Positions 45,789 through 58,269 of a DNA stretch of 64,000 nt are shown in pieces (position 1 is the stretch's first letter; each line of letters opens with the position of its first letter). The stretch is from Xyrauchen texanus (taxonomy: Eukaryota; Chordata; Actinopteri; Cypriniformes; Catostomidae). The notes below the pieces were generated by a model that saw only the letters and a program-made list of their open reading frames with translations, was not told the origin of the DNA and searched no databases. The DNA lies in NCBI RefSeq assembly GCF_025860055.1, contig NC_068281.1, positions 23,745,284 through 23,809,283 on the forward strand, written 5' to 3'. The position numbers and the translations under genes were made by a program.

Positions 45789-47650
45789 AGTGACTTTATT
45801 ACAGTGACAATTTGTCTTTGACTTCACCATACACAATAAAAATCACCAGCACATCACATAAAACAGCATAGAAAAAATCAAACAAATATAATCCACTAAA
45901 AGGATACCTTCTGCAGGCATATTCAAATGCCTACCCACATATTTACACACATAAACAGCTACACGTTTAATAATCTGACTGCATTTGGCACAAATGACAT
46001 TTGATACACATTCTTGATAGCCTGCGGTTGCCTAAAACTCCTCCCTGAGGATAATAACTGAAAGTGACTGTGTAGAGGATGGATAAGATCTTCTATAATC
46101 ATCAAAACATTTTTTTTACTTAGGATATATATATATATCCTATTTAATTGAGTCGCCTTTGTGTCTTACCTAAAATTTTACTTGCTACATTAAAAACTTT
46201 AGACAACTTTGCTTTGTTTTTTTACAATCCAGTTTCCATACCACATGGTCATATTGAAAGACATAATGCTTTCCACAAGATTCTTATTAACCATTTCTAA
46301 AATGTCTTTACTTGCACCAAAGTGACCTCCTAATAACATCTATGCATTGCTTTTTAAAAAACATAATCTGTTTTATCAGTAAAATTATGATGACTATCTA
46401 TGCATGTTCCCAGATTTTTAAAACGGCAAACTATTTCTACAAGGTGCACATCAAGTATTAAAGGTTCTACTTGTTCAGAGATTTCCTGCTTCTTGCTTGT
46501 ATCAACTTATTCTTTGTTATTATTCACATTACTCTTGTGCACTCAACCGACACCAATTCTGGAGGGAATTTACGTGATTATAGTAAATATTATTTATTTC
46601 TGTACCTACATGCAAAAGGCAGACAAGTGCCATGTCATCTGCATATGTAATTAAACTAAAATGCGCATCCTGAATTTTAAATTCATTAGTATACACTGAG
46701 AATAGTAAAGGTGACACTATGGTTCCCTGTGGTGAACCTGTGTTCAAAATAGTTGTCTTTGTCAATTTACCATTAACGAAAAACTCTTTGTGGACGATTG
46801 GAAAGAAAATCTCTGATCCACCAGTTGAGGCCTCCATTAACCCATAAATCAAGTAATCTCTGTAAGAGACTGTCTATTTTCATTGTATTAAATGCTGAAC
46901 TAAAATCTATAAATACAATTCTAACATAATTTGTTGTCTGCTGTATATCTTCAGCAACTAAATTACATAAAGTTAAAGTTGCATCATCAGTACCCCTTAC
47001 TCTTTTATATGCAAACTGTAGGGGGTATGCATTTGTAGTTACAGAGGACAATATGTGTTTCGTTAAAACCTTTTCCATGCATAAGCACAAAATAGACATA
47101 AGTGCAATGGTTTAGAATCATTTAACTGAGTAGCACCCGAATTTTTCAGTACAGGAACTATATTTGATAATTTCCAAGATCTGGGGTCTGTTCTCTTATC
47201 TAACAAAAGTTGAAACAGCTGGGTAAAAACCCCAGTCTACTGAAAAACACAGTCCTTTAACACTCGCCCCTTCAACCCATCAGGGCCTGGTGCCTTTTTA
47301 GGCTTAATGCTGGAGAGGCTGACTGCGATTTCATGCTCTTTAAGAATAATGGGCTCATATGTTGGAATTTTAAGGCACACACTGTCACATTCAAGTAGTG
47401 CACTTCCCAATGTTAAACCTACTAGAATATATTCAGATCATCTGCAAATGATGCACTATGTAAATGATATCTTTGTTTTCTACTCTCTCTTCCCATCATA
47501 GTGTTAAGACCTTCCCATGCCTGCTTTGCATTACCCATACAAACTTTTTCGTTGTTCTTATATTTTAACTTGGCTTTCTTAATTTTTCCCCTGCATTCCC
47601 TTTTCTGTCTAACCAAATTGTAATCACATTTGAGAAAAGAAAACATTTTT
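45789..47650 (-). pseudogene. LINE remnant (I/Nimb- or Jockey-like), 5'-truncated
   Basis: Read on the - strand: a linker with GNAKQAWEGLNTMMGRESRK (47646-47422), RT N-terminal part FIDFSSAFNTM (47099-46773), RT core SPQGTIVSPLLFSVYTNEF and the catalytic TYADDMALV (46852-46529). The C terminus FQLLSSGRSFRQPQ lies near 46030, and the 3' UTR has ACTTTATTACAGTGACAATTTGTC (inverse orientation). Several frames are needed, so it is dead. The C-terminal phrase and 3' UTR resemble those of the fragment at 58953-59756, suggesting the same clade. Confidence 0.75.
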
Positions 47651-48284
47651 GCATGGACACATTTTAGGGTCTTGCAGACTATTTTTGTTTGTACACAACT
47701 GCTTCACAAAAACGTTAGACATAATGGTGTCAGTTATATCATGAGCATTATCACATTTAAAGATTAATTTTCTGCAACCAGAGAGAAACGAACACCTGTA
47801 TACTGTTGCACAAACAGTGAAATAAAATCTGTATTTTGTCTTGAATATATTTCTCAAAAAAGTTACATTTAATTGAGAATTAAAATTGATATAAACACTT
47901 GTTTTCAGGGAATATATCTTTAAGTTTAAATTCCTTACTCCACTGGCAAAACGCGCAATTAAATATATTGATGTTGATGCATGAAACAAAAAAAATATTC
48001 TTTAAAAACCTGAGACTTATTTTCATGCTTCTCAAATTCGTTTTAAAGACGTTCAGATAGATAAAGTAAAAAAATAAAAAAATAAAATACGGAATAGAAA
48101 ATTATTGTAGATGGGAAGAGTTTGTTTTCTACATAACTTTTTTAGGACATGCAGAACATATAAAAACAACTGACAATGAGTGCCGTTTAAAAATATGCAG
48201 CATATTTAATAATAAAGTAATGTGTTAGAATATGCGATTAATAAGGTATCGTCTTCTCTAGACATTGTAAATAAATGTGACAGT
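47651..48284. other. Non-coding interval, nothing recognised
   Basis: AT-rich. The frame 47989-47624 is not recognisable as a gene. Confidence 0.3.
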
Positions 48285-48700
48285 AACCCACATTCGAAGA
48301 TGGTGGTGAACCCATTTATTTGAACAAACATACACACAGCAGTTAGCAAGTGAGTGAAGCACGAGCAGATCGATTCAGGAAACAAACAACAGTACTTGTT
48401 GGTGGTGGTTATTGTATTTGCAGGTTGAAGTGTTATTTCGGCTGGATAATCACATTAGAGACTTGGAATAAACTTCGGAATATCGCTGGAGAGACATCGT
48501 CGCGGTAGCACGCTGGCACGGCGTCTGACGGTGAGTGAGTCTTCATACGGTGATGATTCGAGAGTGGAGAGTTATATAGAGGAGCTGATTGACATGGTGA
48601 CTGGAGGCAGGTGAGGGTGATTAGTATTCGGGTGAGAGGGAAGGTTGAGTGTTTGTGGCGGGAAGGTTAGGTGGATCCGTGACTATGTGGATAAAAGTTA
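48285..48700. repeat. Unresolved GC-richer repeat
   Basis: GC-richer than its surroundings, with GAGTTATATAGAGGAGCTGATT and a TGGAGGCAGGTGAGGGTGATTA segment of the kind common in fish repeats. No termini or target duplication were found; it could be an LTR or SINE-like fragment. Confidence 0.3.
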
Positions 48701-49047
48701 AATTCTAAAGTGTTACAAGTATGTGCGGTTGTTGCAGGCCATTTTCACCAAAGACTGCAAATTAACTTTGTTTCAAAGGGATATGTTTCCATCAGGCTGT
48801 TTCTTACATTTAGCTAATTCTTTTGCTGAAAATATTTGTAGGACCAGGAGGATCCCTTGGGCTTACAAATGGGAAATAGCTCTTAATTAGTCAGCAGTCC
48901 AGGCATGTAAAAAGGGCACACGTGTAACCCATGTAATAGAGGAGAAGAAGGCCTGAATCAACAAGCCTTTACCTGAGAGGAAATGTATGCAAACACTGGC
49001 AGTTCATCTTGTCTTAAACTCTGCCACTGTTCTACTTCAGCAAACTA

Positions 49048-49236
49048 TATTATGTCTGCATCGATATGCTATAATAACATATATTATTCAGAGTATACAC
49101 GAGGGGAAACCGGAGACACGTCTGCACTGTTTATAGACTGGTTTTTAATCGGCACATTGCAACATCAACAACCAACAGTACGGGGGTGCCCTCTAGTGGC
49201 CATCAGGTATTGTAACATCAACCCAAATACATTACA
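49048..49236 (-). repeat. 3' LTR of the Ty3/gypsy element
   Basis: About 189 bp matching the LTR at 53517-53716 except for an 11-bp deletion near 49088 and small end differences. A purine tract (AAGGAGGGAGAGA in sense, + strand 49237-49249) lies immediately upstream of its TGTAATG start. TATAT (49046-49050) also follows the other LTR (53717-53721), a likely 5-bp target duplication. If so, the outermost 3 bases of this LTR are lost. Confidence 0.88.
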
Positions 49237-49431
49237 TCTCTCCCTCCTTAATTCAGTCTACCCCGTGTTTTTCTTTTGAACATAATAACCTCCATTTCTT
49301 AAGGAATAACAGTTAGGAGTCCACAATTAGTAGACCACCCTCAAGCAATATTAAGTGACATGTCAACTCAACTACTCACTCACAAGTAACACTTTAAACA
49401 CATTCAACTGTGTATAGAACCTTTACACATT

Positions 49432-51207
49432 TTATAGGTCAAGTCTGTTAGGTGGTTTACGGGTTCTAGCAGGAAATCTTCTCACATTTGGGGAAGAAGC
49501 AGTAGCTGGCTCAACAAGCTTGGTTACCTGCTGATCTAAAGCATTTGGTTCGGTGTCATTGGATGTTAAAGGCAGTTCTTGCCCCTTAACATCCAGTGTT
49601 TGTGATGTACTGTTCTCTGATGACAGTGGTTCTGTGTTTTCTGTAATTTCTGGGTGACAGTCTAACATTTGATCTGCATGTCTTTTCCAGCTTTGTGAAC
49701 CGTCCACCTGAACCGTGTACGACACTGGTCCTGACTGAGAAGAAACAGTACCGGTTTTCCACTTCTCCTCTCCCCGTCGATAATCTCTGACCAGCACTGA
49801 ATCACCCACCTTGAAGTCTCTGTATTTGGCATGGAGCGCACGGTAAGAACATTGAACTTTTTGTGCTTGCTCCACAGTCAGTTTCACACTTGGTTTCAGT
49901 AGATCCAGCCGTGTTCTCAATCTGCGATGCAAGAATAACATAGCAGGTGTTTCTTTTGTCGTGCTATGTGGTGTATTCCTGTACTGTAACAAGAAAGAGT
50001 CTAATCTCTGCTGTAATGGTACTGGTTCTTTGGATGCTTTCAGTGAATGTTTAAAGGTCTGAACGAAACGCTCAGCCAGCCCATTGGTGGCTGGATGGAA
50101 CGGTGCAGAGCGAACGTGTTTAACACCATTTGTTTTCAGAAAACATCCAAACTCCTCTGAAGTAAATTGTGGGCCATTGTCGCTAACTAGTGTTTCAGGT
50201 ATACCGTAGCGACTGAATAACCCACGCAGCACTTGAATTGTCTTGGAGGAAGTTGTCGAATCCATCACATGAACTTCTGGCCATTTTGAGTGTGCGTCAA
50301 CAACTACCAGAAACATTCGTCCTTCAAATGGACCAGCAAAGTCGATGTGGATTCGGTGCCAAGGAGCTTCTGGCCATGCCCAGGGATGTAGAGGTGAGAG
50401 ACATGGAGATTTTTGATTTTGTTGACAGGACATGCATGTCTTTGATTTTTCCTCAATTTGTGGGTCAATATTTGGCCACCAGATGTAGCTACGTGCACCT
50501 GGATGTCCTGTGTGTAAATCCTCCAACACTCGTTGTCTCAGATTTGATGGAACGATAACTCGTTGTCCCCACATCAGACAGTCCTGCATCAGAGAGAGTT
50601 CCTCCTTCCTTGTGAGGTATGGTTTTAGTACATTTTCTGAGTCTTTTGCAGATGGAAATGATCCAGTGGATACCATCTCCTTCACACGACAGAGGATTGG
50701 GTCTGCTCTGGTTCCTTTACTGATGTCGCTGCTACACACTGGAAGTGCATCCATTTTCCTAATGAGGTAAGCGTCCACTGCATCTTTCCTGTCTCTGTGT
50801 TGTACAGGCAGTGGCAATCGCGATAATGCATCTGCATTCCCATGGTCAGTAGCACTTCTATGTTGAATTGTGTAGTTATGTGCAGCCAGCAGAAGTGCCC
50901 ACCTCTGAAGTCTTGCAGCAGCCATGGATGGAGTTGCTTTATTAGGATGGAGTATGGTGGTAAGTGGACGATGGTCTGTTAATAATGTGAAGTGACGTCC
51001 ATATAGATAAGTATGAAACTTCCTTACTCCAAAGATGATTCCTAGTGCTTCACGTTCTAGTTGCGCATAGTTTTGCTCAGGTTTACTCAGAGTTCGGGAC
51101 GCAAAGGCTATGGGTCTTTCCTGCCCATCCGGCATCCTGTGGGAAAGTACGGCTCCCACCCCGTACGGTGAAGCGTCACAGGCTAAACGAACTGGGAGTC
51201 TGGGATC
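49432..51207 (-). pseudogene. Gypsy pol, RNase H and integrase portion
   Basis: An open frame of 575 residues from the first Met (51159), in frame with the upstream RT but separated from it by TAA at 51208-51210. The RNase H part includes ACDASPYGVGAV (upstream of the Met) and LLTDHRPL. The integrase includes a zinc-binding region with HTGHPG and CMSCQ, then catalytic D (HIDFAGPFEG), D (LVSDNGPQFTS) and E (GLAERFVQTFK). The C-terminal GDSVLVRDYRRGEEKW segment is SH3-like. The HTGHPG to ARSYIWWP spacing is shorter than usual, suggesting a small in-frame deletion. The - strand overlaps at 50238-50770 (+) are shadows. Confidence 0.9.
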
Positions 51208-53452
51208 TTAATGTGTGAGTACACTGGGTGTTAACAGCTGTGTTTTAGCATCTTGAAACGCTTTCTCACACTCCGGCAACCACTTCCATTTTACATCCTT
51301 GTGTAACATTGCATTCAGGGAGTGAAGAACTGTGGCCATATTTGGCACAAATCTTGCATAATAATTAACCAGTCCCAAAAAAGATCGAAGTTGGTTAACA
51401 TTAACAGGAGCTGGTGCTTTGGCGATGGCACGCAGTTTGTCTGGGGACTTGTGAAGCCCTGATGCATCGATCACATGTCCCAAATACTCCAATGAAGTTT
51501 TGAAAAACTCACTCTTCTCTCTTTTCACACGAAGTCCGCATTTCTCCAGCCGACTCAACACAGCCTCCAGGTTAGCTAAGTGATGAGCATTGTCTTTTCC
51601 TGTGACCAGGATATCATCCAAAAAACAATGTACACCTGATAGTCCTTGTAACACTTGTTCCATGACACGTTGAAATATCGATGGAGCTGAAGTGATGCCG
51701 AACGGTAATCTGTTGTATACAAACATCCCCTTGTGGGTTGTGATGGTAAGATATTTACGTGAATCTTCATGCACAGGAACCTGCAAGTAGGCATGTGAAA
51801 GATCTAGTTTGCTAAATCTCTGTCCCCCAGCCAGTGAAGCAAACAAATCTTCAATTTGGGGTAATGGATAGTGTTCTGCACACAGAGCTGGATTCACTGT
51901 TATTTTGAAATCGCCACAGATCCTAACATTGCCACCTTTTTTTATTACAGGTACAATCGGGGTTGCCCATTCACTGAATCGCACAGGTGAAATGATTCCT
52001 TGTTTCAGTAAGCGATCGATTTCTTCTTCCACCTTAGGTCTGATGGCATACGGTACCACTCGAGCTTGGAAAAATCTTGGTTGGGTTCCCGGTTTCAGAC
52101 TTAAGGTAGCTGTATACTTATTGAATGTCCCTAGATCTTCTCTGAATACTTTGGCGTACCTTTTTAAAAGACTGTCAAATGTCCCTTCATTAACTTGATG
52201 CACTGCTCGTACAGTTTTGATCTCACGCCAATCTAGACGAATTCTGCGAAGCCATTCTCGTCCCAACAGAGGAGCTGCGTTTCCTGTAACAACATACAAG
52301 GGTAAGCGTACGCTTTGTCTGTTTAGCTTGACACGCACTTTGATGACGCCTTCTGGCGGAATGACTTCACCTGTATATGTCTTGAGAACAACGTTCGTCC
52401 GGCGTAGTCGAACATGACTCCGTTTATCTCTGTACAGTTCACTTGAGATAATGGAAACCGCCGCCCCTGTATCCACTTCCATATCAATTGGCAATCCCTC
52501 AATTTTTGGTTGTACTTTTATCACCGATGACACTAAATCAGTTCCACTTTTCATTTTGTTCACCCGTGGAGAATTGTGCAGTGTTGCTGTCACTTTGTGT
52601 AGTGTCAGTTCTGTATCCGTGTCCGAATTTGTCTCTTCCTCACTCTTTTCCATATTAGCATCCACTCTGTGAATTGGTCTTTTCTTGGTCTGTCCCTTCC
52701 ATTTTGCACTTTTCCCTTTTACAGTAGTTCTAAGTGTTTTCTCCTCTGTCTTATTACCTTTACACATACGTGAAATGTGGCCTTTCTTCCCACACTTGTG
52801 ACACACTTGATCTTTGTAAAAGCACTCACTTTGGATATGATTGGACTTTCCACATCTATAACATTTCTCTTTGGACGATTCTGACGACAGAGACATGGCA
52901 TTTACCTTCAATGAGTTGCTCAAGTGCTGTGATTCTCTAGATACAGCCTCCATTGACATCGCTATATCCACAGCCTTTTTATACGTGAGCTTCGATTCAG
53001 TCAATAGTTTCCTTTGTATTGACTCGCTACTCAGGCCACACACGAATCGGTCTCGCAGTGCGTCATTTAGATTGTCGCCAAACTCACAGTGCTCCGCCAG
53101 TTTCTTTAACACTGCCACGTATTGTGCGACACCTTCCCCCTCAGCTTGATTTCGTTTGTGAAATTTGAACCTCTCTGCAATCACAATGGGCCTGGGGGTA
53201 AAATGTGCTTGGAGGGTGTTCACAATCGCATCATATTCCATAGTCCCGGGCTTAACTGGTGCAATGAGACTACGCAAAAGTCCATAAGTCGACGCCCCCA
53301 TTACACTGAGAAAAACTGGTACTCTTTTTTTTTTTTTTTTTTTCTTCGCTAATGTCATTAGCCTCCACAAAGTGTTCAAAACGTTCAACATACGTAGGCC
53401 ATTGCTCACTTGCCTCGTCGAATGCCTCGACCTGTCCGATGATCGTAGCCAT
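51208..53452 (-). pseudogene. Gypsy gag, protease and reverse transcriptase portion
   Basis: Gag begins at ATG 53452 (MATIIGQVEAFDEASEQWPT). A 19-base A-tract (T-run 53325-53343) puts the start and the rest in different frames. Downstream are capsid-like sequence, two CCHC zinc knuckles (CYRCGKSNHIQSEC and CHKCGKKGHISRMC) and the aspartic protease MEVDTGAAVSIIS. RT follows with FSKLDLSHAYLQV, LPFGITSAP and the catalytic FLDDILV (FLDD form of the YxDD box). It ends with a TAA at 51208-51210, just before RNase H. Apart from the A-tract and this stop the frame is intact, suggesting a fairly recent insertion. Confidence 0.9.
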
Positions 53453-53516
53453 CCTTTTCGCTCGACCGATGACTCGATAATTTGGCAGTGGGAACTTTAT
53501 TCTCGTCGCCAATTTA

Positions 53517-53716
53517 TGTTATGTCTGCATCGATATGCTATAATAACATATATTGTTCTGTTGTGTTTCAGAGTATACACGAGGGGAAACCGGAGACACG
53601 TCTGCACTGTTTATAGACTGGTTTTTAATCGGCACATTGCAACATCAACAACCAACAGTACGGGGGTGCCCTCTAGTGGCCATCAGGTATTGTAACATCA
53701 ACCAAAATACATTACA
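53517..53716 (-). repeat. 5' LTR of the Ty3/gypsy element
   Basis: A 200-bp LTR; in sense it starts TGTAATGTATTTTGG and ends ATGCAGACATAACA (TG...CA). It is longer than its partner by GTTCTGTTGTG-type sequence near 53553-53565. In element orientation it precedes gag, and on the + strand TATAT follows it at 53717-53721. Confidence 0.9.
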
Positions 53717-55139
53717 TATATTCTTAAGAATCTGGGTATGTTCATGTATCTGTTCATATTTTATTACCTGTTGATTATTTGGATGTTTAGATATTAAGTT
53801 GGAGTTAGAAGGAAATATATATGATTTTACAGTGGGAAATCTATAAATCATGAAAGCTTTGGGGATGGTCAAATTGATATAAATCCTTTTTTAGTTGCAC
53901 TGGTACATGACAGGCTATTCAGAACAATGGTTCAACTTCAAGGCAGACTGGCAGAATAATGAGCTAGAAGAGCTTGAAATCCAATCTTCTCCTAGATGAT
54001 GTGAACTATACAAATTTACATTTTGAGCGTCATTGTGCTGAAGATGAATTAAGGTACAAATGACCACAGAACTGGACCCAATCTAAAGTAAACCATGGCA
54101 TAAGCTGAAGTGGAACATGGGAAGTAAAGACATATTCCACTTCAATATGTTGAAGAAAATCTTTTGAGGCACAGATGCATATTATAATGTTTTTTTTATT
54201 TGTATTGTAATCACAGTTAAATGGTATTACAAACAATTTTATACAATTATCTTAACTTATAAAATATGAAATTGATCATGAAATTACTAAACACTCAATT
54301 AATCATGCAACAATGATCTTGCTTGGAGAATTGCATAAGAGCATAGTTGCCAGATATAATGCAGGTGCTTGAATTATCGAATCACAACACAGTCTCATGA
54401 ATATTCTTTTATGAAATGTTTTTAAATATTGGTGATTTGTCACATTTTTAATATATCTTAGTCAGCATATAAAATGAATGTGACTGGTATAAATAAATAT
54501 ACACTTCACGTTCTATGAATGAAAAAATACTAGCACTGACTAAATCATTAACATAAGCATGAAGTATGGTTGGGCAAAGGCATCCTAACACATTTTTATG
54601 GTGCTTGCATTTGGCATCAAATAATGTGCACAGTATGTCCGCATAGCAAGCCACTGCACTATAATCAGATTAACATTCTCAGCATCATCCAGCAATTGTT
54701 GCTAAGCACTGTCTTGCAAGGCATATCAACATTTTACAATTAGCCTTTAGTGCCTTAACAACAATAAAAACGATTCCCACTTTATATTTTTTTTGTCATT
54801 CATCTTTAGTCTTTAACTACTTTGTTCATTCAAACATTATGCATTTGATACAGTGTTACTTATTGTGTATGTATTGTTTAGCTAAACTCATGCAAAATTT
54901 GCATTTGCTTCAACCAGGGTTGGGGAACAGGTAAGGAGGTAAAGGAAGGGTCAGGGGTTAGTGGTAGGGTTAAGGGTTAAGGTTAGGGTCAAACATGTAA
55001 TTAGAGATGCAATTCAATGTGACTAAACATATACACAATAGGTCAACTAAAAAATAAAATGATTAATTCTTTTAATGTAAGTACATAGACACATAATACA
55101 AAAAGTGACCAAAAAACTTACACCATAGACTGTACAAGC
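53717..55139. other. Non-coding 3' flank of mc4r
   Basis: AT-rich. Contains a GGGTTAGTGGTAGGGTTAAGGG-type simple run near 54953-54990. No gene is recognised. It probably includes the 3' UTR of mc4r, but no polyadenylation signal was fixed. Confidence 0.4.
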
Positions 55140-56120
55140 TTACACACAGAGTGAGTTCAATCCATACCAACAGCAGCAGATCTCCTTGAAGGTCTTCCTC
55201 ATTTCTTGGCTCCTGAAGGCATAGATGAGAGGGTCAATGACCGAGTTGCACATAATGAGAATTAGATACATGTTGAAATGTGACATGAAGCAGACACAGT
55301 AGGGGTTCCGTGGGCAGGAGATCATGAGGATAAGGTGCAAGAAGAACGGAGCCCAGCAAACCACAAACACTCCCAGCAGGATGGTAATGGTGATGGCTCC
55401 CTTCATATTCGCTGCCTGCCAGATTGGGCCATTACCAGTCAGGGCGGCAATGCGCTTCATATGCAGCCGGGCAAGGAGAAACATGTGGACGTAGAGTGAA
55501 GCCATGAGAGCAAGCATGGTAAAGAACATGCTAATTAGGCAGATAAGAACAGTTGCACTCTCTGAGTACACAATAAAGAGCACACCGGAGACTGTGCAGA
55601 AGGTCCAGATGCAGGTGATGATGATACCTGCCCGCCGCTGGGTCATGATGTTGTGGTACCTCAAAGCATAGAATATTGTGATGTAACGGTCCACTGCGAT
55701 TGCTAACAAACTCCAAATGGAGGCTAACAATGAGCTGCAAATCATTGAGTCAAAAATGTTGTCCATGTTCTTGATAATGCTCTCACGATTGGTCAGATTG
55801 CCCCCCGTAATGAGTGCCATGACCACTGTTTCAGAAGCATTAGAGACACTGACCAGCAAGTCTGCTACAGCCAGGCTGCAGATGAAGAAGTACATGGGAG
55901 AATGAAGGTTCTTGTTCTTGATAATTGCAGCAATCACCAGAATGTTCTCCAGGAGACTGACAAGCCCAAGTGTAAGGAACACCTCTGTGGAGATGAGAAG
56001 CTGCTCATAGCATCCAGAAGTTGATCCCCTCTCACCCTGAACAGGCTTACCCACTGGCAAAGCTCCTTGACTGTGATTCCGATAAGAATGATGCAGTCCA
56101 TGATGGTGTGAGGTGTTCAT
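55140..56120 (-). CDS. mc4r: Melanocortin-4 receptor
   Basis: A single intact 326-residue frame, intronless as in other vertebrate mc4r genes. It encodes the plasma-membrane class A GPCR that binds alpha-MSH (agonist) and AgRP (antagonist), signals through Gs/cAMP and controls appetite and growth. Seen: N-glycosylation sites at residues 2 (NTS) and 15 (NHS), seven hydrophobic segments, the TM1 motif LENILVIAA (about 57-65), and acidic ligand-pocket residues E97, D120 and D124, matching human E100, D122 and D126 by context. It also has DRY at 144-146, MKGAITITILLG entering TM6, DPLIY at 296-300 (in place of NPxxY, as in melanocortin receptors) and a Cys-rich C tail (CCCWYG). The sequence is almost the same as zebrafish Mc4r as I recall it; MC5R and MC3R fit less well. 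Start chosen as the family-conserved MNTS. Confidence 0.97.
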   Translation of the reverse strand: MNTSHHHGLHHSYRNHSQGALPVGKPVQGERGSTSGCYEQLLISTEVFLTLGLVSLLENILVIAAIIKNKNLHSPMYFFICSLAVADLLVSVSNASETVVMALITGGNLTNRESIIKNMDNIFDSMICSSLLASIWSLLAIAVDRYITIFYALRYHNIMTQRRAGIIITCIWTFCTVSGVLFIVYSESATVLICLISMFFTMLALMASLYVHMFLLARLHMKRIAALTGNGPIWQAANMKGAITITILLGVFVVCWAPFFLHLILMISCPRNPYCVCFMSHFNMYLILIMCNSVIDPLIYAFRSQEMRKTFKEICCCWYGLNSLCV

Positions 56121-57429
56121 TTCCGAAAATATCCGTAGCCGATGTTTTGATCTATATCTAACTCAGTCCCACATCTCCTGCTGAATTCATCAGTCAGGCA
56201 GTGTCACATTACACATCATTCAGCATGATGATCAAAGTGTATTTAGAGGTTCAAGCATCTATTCATCCCTCACCTCAATAAATCTTTCTCTAAAGCAGCA
56301 GAAGTCAAACAATGGGCTGGCAAAAGAGCCCTCTTTGTTCAAAAATGTAAGAAAATTAAATGCAGACAGAGAAAAGAGAGCATGGGAGTGAGCGAGAACA
56401 GACTGAATGTGGAAGCGCTGACTCGGAGTGAAAAAGCAACATGCAGCATACAGTGAGTGAGGCACACACTCACAGAGCGCTTCCAATACTTGGCAGGCTG
56501 GCGGGTGATATCCTCTAGTCCTCACAGCCACTGTCTGGCATGGTAAGTACTGACTCCGCCTCCAGCTCTCTCTGCCAATCAGAGACTGCTTTTATAGGTG
56601 AATGTAGTCTAAAGGCCTATTCACACCATAACTGAGACCAATTTGCAAGACAAACTGTCAACAAATGTATGCTCATACTGAAACCAAAACAAATGAAATT
56701 AAATGACCTTTTGGCATTAACAAAAGCATTTTTAACCGTAAGGCATATATTTACATGCTTATTTATTTCATTAGTCCCTTTCCCACCTACAGTCCCGGTA
56801 CTTTACCTTTAGTAACTTTCAAGATGAGAACTCTTAAGAGGAACAGCACACTTGAGGAGACTTAACCCCCATTGTGATGTCCCCTAGTGCTGACCATTTA
56901 TCTGTGAAAATTTTGTGCATGTGTGATTCAAGAGAAACGACACAAACAAAATGGCAGAGGATGCTAGGATTCGAGCTACACTTTTGTTCGAGTTGTTTTG
57001 AACAAGCTGTTGCTGCATCCGAAAATGTAGGCAGCTGCCTAATCAGTTAATGGCTTAAATGACAGTGTTTTTGAATGAATGGAACTCTTAAGGTAACTGG
57101 TCTCAGAACAGTTTGAAAAGCACCTTTTTACATCCTACCTCTTTATACAGCCTCCAAAGGCAGCATTTTCCAGTTTTCAGATGGAGTTTGTGTGTTTAGG
57201 TTACAGTGTACAATTGGTGCTTGCTGTGCAGTGTCCTGAAGCCGGAGTGAGTTGAGAGATGAGGTGGTCATCCTGTTCAACCAAGCAGCACACGCTGAAC
57301 TACGAGGAAAACATGTTGAAAATGCACTATAATCCTTTTTCTCAACACAATCTTTTACAATAAAAGGCTTTTATGACTCAAATAATAAACTGTCTGAACT
57401 ACTCACTCACTGACTTAAAAAAAGATGTC
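56121..57429. other. Upstream region of mc4r, non-coding
   Basis: Expected to include the mc4r promoter and 5' UTR. No TATA box could be assigned with confidence. The frame 56531-56259 is not recognisable. No repeats of known type are visible up to the Angel element at 57434. Confidence 0.4.
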
Positions 57430-57433
57430 TTAA

Positions 57434-58035
57434 GGAATAGTTCACCCAAAAATTTAAATTATCTCATCGTTTACTCACCATCATGCCATCACAGATGTGT
57501 GTGACTTTCTTTCATCTGCTTAACTCAAATGAAGATTTTTAGAATAACTTCTCCACTGTTTTGGTTCATACAAAGCAAGTGAATGGGTGCCAAAATGTTG
57601 AAGCTCCAAAAATCGCATAAACCAGCTTAAAAGTAATCCATATGACTTCAGTGGTTAAATAAATTTCTTCAGAAACTATATGATAGGTGTGGGTTAGGAA
57701 CAGATCAATGGTTAAGTCCTTTTTTACTATAAATTATCCTCCCTGCTCAGTCAATCCATACTTTAACTTTCACATTCTTCATGCATATCACCACCTACTG
57801 GGCAGAGGGAGGATTTTCTAGCAAAAAATTACTTCAGTATTTATCTGTTTCTCACCCACAACTATCAAACCAATTCTGAAGATATGTATTAAAACACTGG
57901 AGTTTTATGCTGCCTTTATGTGGTTTTCAGAGCATCACAATTTTGGCACCCATTCGCTTGCATTGTATGGACCTACAGAGTTGAAATATTCTTCTAAAAA
58001 TCATAATTTGTGTTCTGCAGAAGAAATAAATGATG
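57434..58035. mobile_element. Angel-type fold-back, right end lost
   Basis: TTAA (57430-57433) precedes GGAATAGTTCACCCAAAAAT. The matching inner arm returns as TTCTTCTAAAAATCATAATT and TGTGTTCTGCAGAAG near 58025, but the terminal GGTGAACTATTCC is missing. Confidence 0.75.
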
Positions 58036-58269
58036 TTCGGTACTGAGAATGCTGACAAAAACCTGTTTGGAACCAAACACAGTCAGGATATAGGCCTATA
58101 TTTAAAAAATATGAGGTATCAACACATTTCAAAATTATTTGATAAAGAAATATTTTATTAAATTCAGAAGGCTTTCAGATACATTGAAAGTTTACACTTT
58201 TGGGCGAGAGTTTTAAAAAGTCTATATAATAGAATTATGGGCAATTTTCTTGTTTGAGTTCTTAATATA

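Larger units (their letters stand above)
49048..53716 (-). mobile_element. Ty3/gypsy LTR retrotransposon, nearly complete
   Basis: A 4.7-kb element with two LTRs, a polypurine tract beside the 3' LTR and a TTGGCGACGAGAATAAAG primer-site-like sequence just inside the 5' LTR (+ strand about 53495-53512). It carries one long gag-pol coding region on the - strand, broken by an A-tract frameshift in gag, one in-frame stop between RT and RNase H, and a short apparent deletion in the integrase zinc-binding region. No env-like frame is present. Domain order (PR, RT, RNase H, integrase) is that of Ty3/gypsy. Confidence 0.93.

Noticed and set aside
50238..53149. Plus-strand frames across the gypsy element
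   Set aside because: Shadows of the gag-pol coding strand; no domain similarity.
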